NCBI RefSeq assembly: GCF_037023745.1
Contig: NZ_CP146101.1
Span: 5,782,001 to 5,846,000, forward strand
DNA: 64,000 nt
Direction of reading: 5' to 3'
From: Streptomyces sp. SCSIO 30461
Lineage (GTDB): Bacteria > Actinomycetota > Actinomycetes > Streptomycetales > Streptomycetaceae
The notes under the pieces are model-generated. The model was not told the origin of the DNA and ran no database searches. It saw nothing but the letters and a program-made list of their open reading frames with translations. Below are positions 62,549-64,000 of the stretch, piece by piece; within the stretch, counting starts at the first letter, position 1; every line of letters starts with the position of its first letter. The position numbers and the translations under genes are program-made.

Positions 62549-64000
62549 CTACCCCTGCTGCGAGCGCACCCGGTACGCGCGGCGCAAGTCGTCGAGCTGG
62601 TCGACGAGCTTGCGGCGCAGAGCCGGGGGGATCTCCGCGTCGCGCAGGCACTCCTCCCCCACCCGCAGGTGCTCCGCTTCGACCGCGTGGACCGGGAACG
62701 CGTGCTGGCCCGCTGCCTGGGCGATGGCCGGGCCGCGGCGGGCGGCGAGTGCCACGGCCGCGGGGTAGTAGCGCGGCACGTAGTCCCGTACCAGCTCGGC
62801 CTGTTCGGGCTGCCAGAAGCCCTGGGCGGTCGCGTTGAACAGGTAGTTGGAGAGACCGTCGGTCTCGAAGAGCCGGGACCAGGCGGCTTGTTTGGCCTCC
62901 GGCGTGGGCAGCGCGGCGCGGCAGCGCGCGGCGCCTTCCTGTCCGGTGGCGCTGGGGTCGCGGTCTAGCTCCACCGCGATCTCGGCCTCGCCGATCGCGC
63001 CGAGTACGGCGAGCCTGGCGAGGATGCGCCAGCGCAGTTCGGGGTCGAGTTCGGGTCCACCGGGCACGCTTCCCCCGTCGAGCCAGTCGTGCAGGCCGTT
63101 GGGGTGGGCTGCTGCGGCTGTGAAGTGGCGTACGGCGGTCAGCCGCAGACCGGGGTTCCTGCCGTCCTCGGTGCGGCGGATCAGATCCCGGGTGAGGTCG
63201 GTGATGAGTGCGAGCCCCGCCGGGCGCTGCCCGGGAGTGAGCAGGCGGTCGGTGATGTGGGTGGCCGCGAAGGCGAGGACGCCCTGGACGACGGCGAGGT
63301 CGGCCTCTTCGGGGAGATGGGCGCGCGCGGTCTCCAGATAGGCGACGGGTTCGAGTTGACCGTCGCGGACCATGTCCCGCAGGGCGTTCCAGACGACGGC
63401 GCGGGTGAGCGGGTCGGGGATGCCGGAGAGACCGCGCAGCGCGGTCTCCTCGGAAGCGCTGTCGAAGCGGATCTTGGCATAGCCCAGGTCCCCGCCGTTG
63501 AGCACCACGAGAGCGGGGCGACGGCCCGGTCGTATCGCGGGCGCGCTGCCCGGCGTGGGCTGCGGCTGCGGTACGTCGATCTCGAAGTGCTCACGCAGCA
63601 CGAGGCGTCGGGACTCGACGGGGTCGCGGTCGTAGGCGCCGACGGCGATACGGTGCGGGCGGCTGCCGTCCTGGGCGACGCGGAGCTGCCAGCCGCCGTC
63701 GGCCTCCGCCACTTCGGCGGTGAGCGTGTCGACCCCGGTGGTGCGCAGCCAGGCCTCTGCCCAGGCGTGCACATCGCGGTCGGTGACGGCGGCGAGCGAG
63801 TCGAGGAAGTCGGCGAGGGTGGCGTTCCCGAAGCGGTGCCGGGTGAAGTGGCGGTTGATCCCGGCGAGGAAGTCCTTCTCACCGATCCAGGTCACGAGCT
63901 GGCGCAGGGCCGACGCGCCCTTGGCGTAGGAGATGCCGTCGAAGTTGACGAGCGCCGACGCGCAGTCGGGCACGTCGTCGGGGTCGGGCGCGACCGGGTG
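62549..64000 (-). CDS. pepN: Aminopeptidase N, C-terminal part (runs off right edge)
   Basis: At least 483 residues, open to the window edge. The upstream end reads HPVAPDPDDVPDC, ASALVNFDGISYAKGASALR, then QLVTWIGEKDFLAGINRHFT, RHRFGNATLADFLDSLAAVT, the post-catalytic region of M1 metallopeptidases (the F-D-x-I-x-Y-x-K-G-A-x-[VA]-L motif after the HEXXH-18-E site). Then come the beta domain and the long helical ERAP1-like C-terminal domain (PDPLTRAVVWNALRDMVRDG, DLIRRTEDGRNPGLRLTAVR, LFETDGLSNYLFNATAQGFW, LVRDYVPRYYPAAVALAARR). The zinc site lies outside the window. It removes N-terminal residues from peptides in the cytosol. Confidence 0.93.
   Translation of the reverse strand, partial: HPVAPDPDDVPDCASALVNFDGISYAKGASALRQLVTWIGEKDFLAGINRHFTRHRFGNATLADFLDSLAAVTDRDVHAWAEAWLRTTGVDTLTAEVAEADGGWQLRVAQDGSRPHRIAVGAYDRDPVESRRLVLREHFEIDVPQPQPTPGSAPAIRPGRRPALVVLNGGDLGYAKIRFDSASEETALRGLSGIPDPLTRAVVWNALRDMVRDGQLEPVAYLETARAHLPEEADLAVVQGVLAFAATHITDRLLTPGQRPAGLALITDLTRDLIRRTEDGRNPGLRLTAVRHFTAAAAHPNGLHDWLDGGSVPGGPELDPELRWRILARLAVLGAIGEAEIAVELDRDPSATGQEGAARCRAALPTPEAKQAAWSRLFETDGLSNYLFNATAQGFWQPEQAELVRDYVPRYYPAAVALAARRGPAIAQAAGQHAFPVHAVEAEHLRVGEECLRDAEIPPALRRKLVDQLDDLRRAYRVRSQQG

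Overview
The window is chromosomal DNA of a high-GC actinomycete, almost certainly a Streptomyces. Codons are G/C-rich at position three. Many starts are GTG with GTGA or ATGA gene overlaps. The proteins include a long chaplin with a LAxTG sorting signal, DUF2293, DUF6343, an SPW_0924-type peptide and an actinobacterial PolA. Most genes look like conserved core-arm housekeeping genes, interrupted by several mobile or decaying insertions.

Left end (1-10.2 kb): the 5' half of a serine integrase reads off the left edge. It abuts the stranded 3' end of a metallo-beta-lactamase-fold hydrolase gene, so this is the end of an integrated element. Then come an MHS-type MFS transporter; a terC gene behind a probable yybP-ykoY manganese riboswitch; two TerD-domain genes; and uvrB. 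A group II intron of about 1.75 kb lies directly against the uvrB start codon. Its reverse transcriptase has lost the segment carrying the first catalytic aspartate.

10.2-20.6 kb: an MHYT-domain membrane protein whose stop codon lies inside the intron, an O6-alkylguanine-DNA alkyltransferase, an MFS exporter, a cupin, the pseudouridine-catabolic pair psuG/psuK, a uridine-kinase-like protein, an HxlR regulator divergent from an aminotransferase, two tandem YrlA-like (Y RNA, tRNA-mimic) modules, a DUF2293 protein and a chaplin.

20.6-31 kb: a SWIM/SNF2 helicase pair, an SPFH protein, small envelope proteins, a TPR protein, coaE, a PAC2 protein and rpsA with a strong promoter.

31-45.4 kb: a methyltransferase coupled to hrpB, a DUF3068 protein with a small peptide gene, a secreted lytic transglycosylase, a 34-bp tandem repeat, a DUF4184 membrane protein, polA, an FdhF/YdeP-type molybdopterin oxidoreductase, a 252-bp element with perfect 20-bp inverted ends, and a hotdog thioesterase.

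45.4-57.4 kb: an internally deleted S15 peptidase pseudogene, a small lipoprotein, the complete livKHMGF branched-chain amino-acid ABC transporter with a strong hairpin between livK and livH, an ANTAR response regulator, a tRNA with anticodon CAA but a short variable loop, two related small proteins, pyruvate kinase and a SIMPL protein.

57.4-64 kb: a Tat-exported 5'-nucleotidase, a MITE whose inverted ends contain the stop codons of both neighbours, an orphan siderophore-type pair (N-hydroxylase and PLP decarboxylase), and the C-terminal part of aminopeptidase N, which runs off the right edge.
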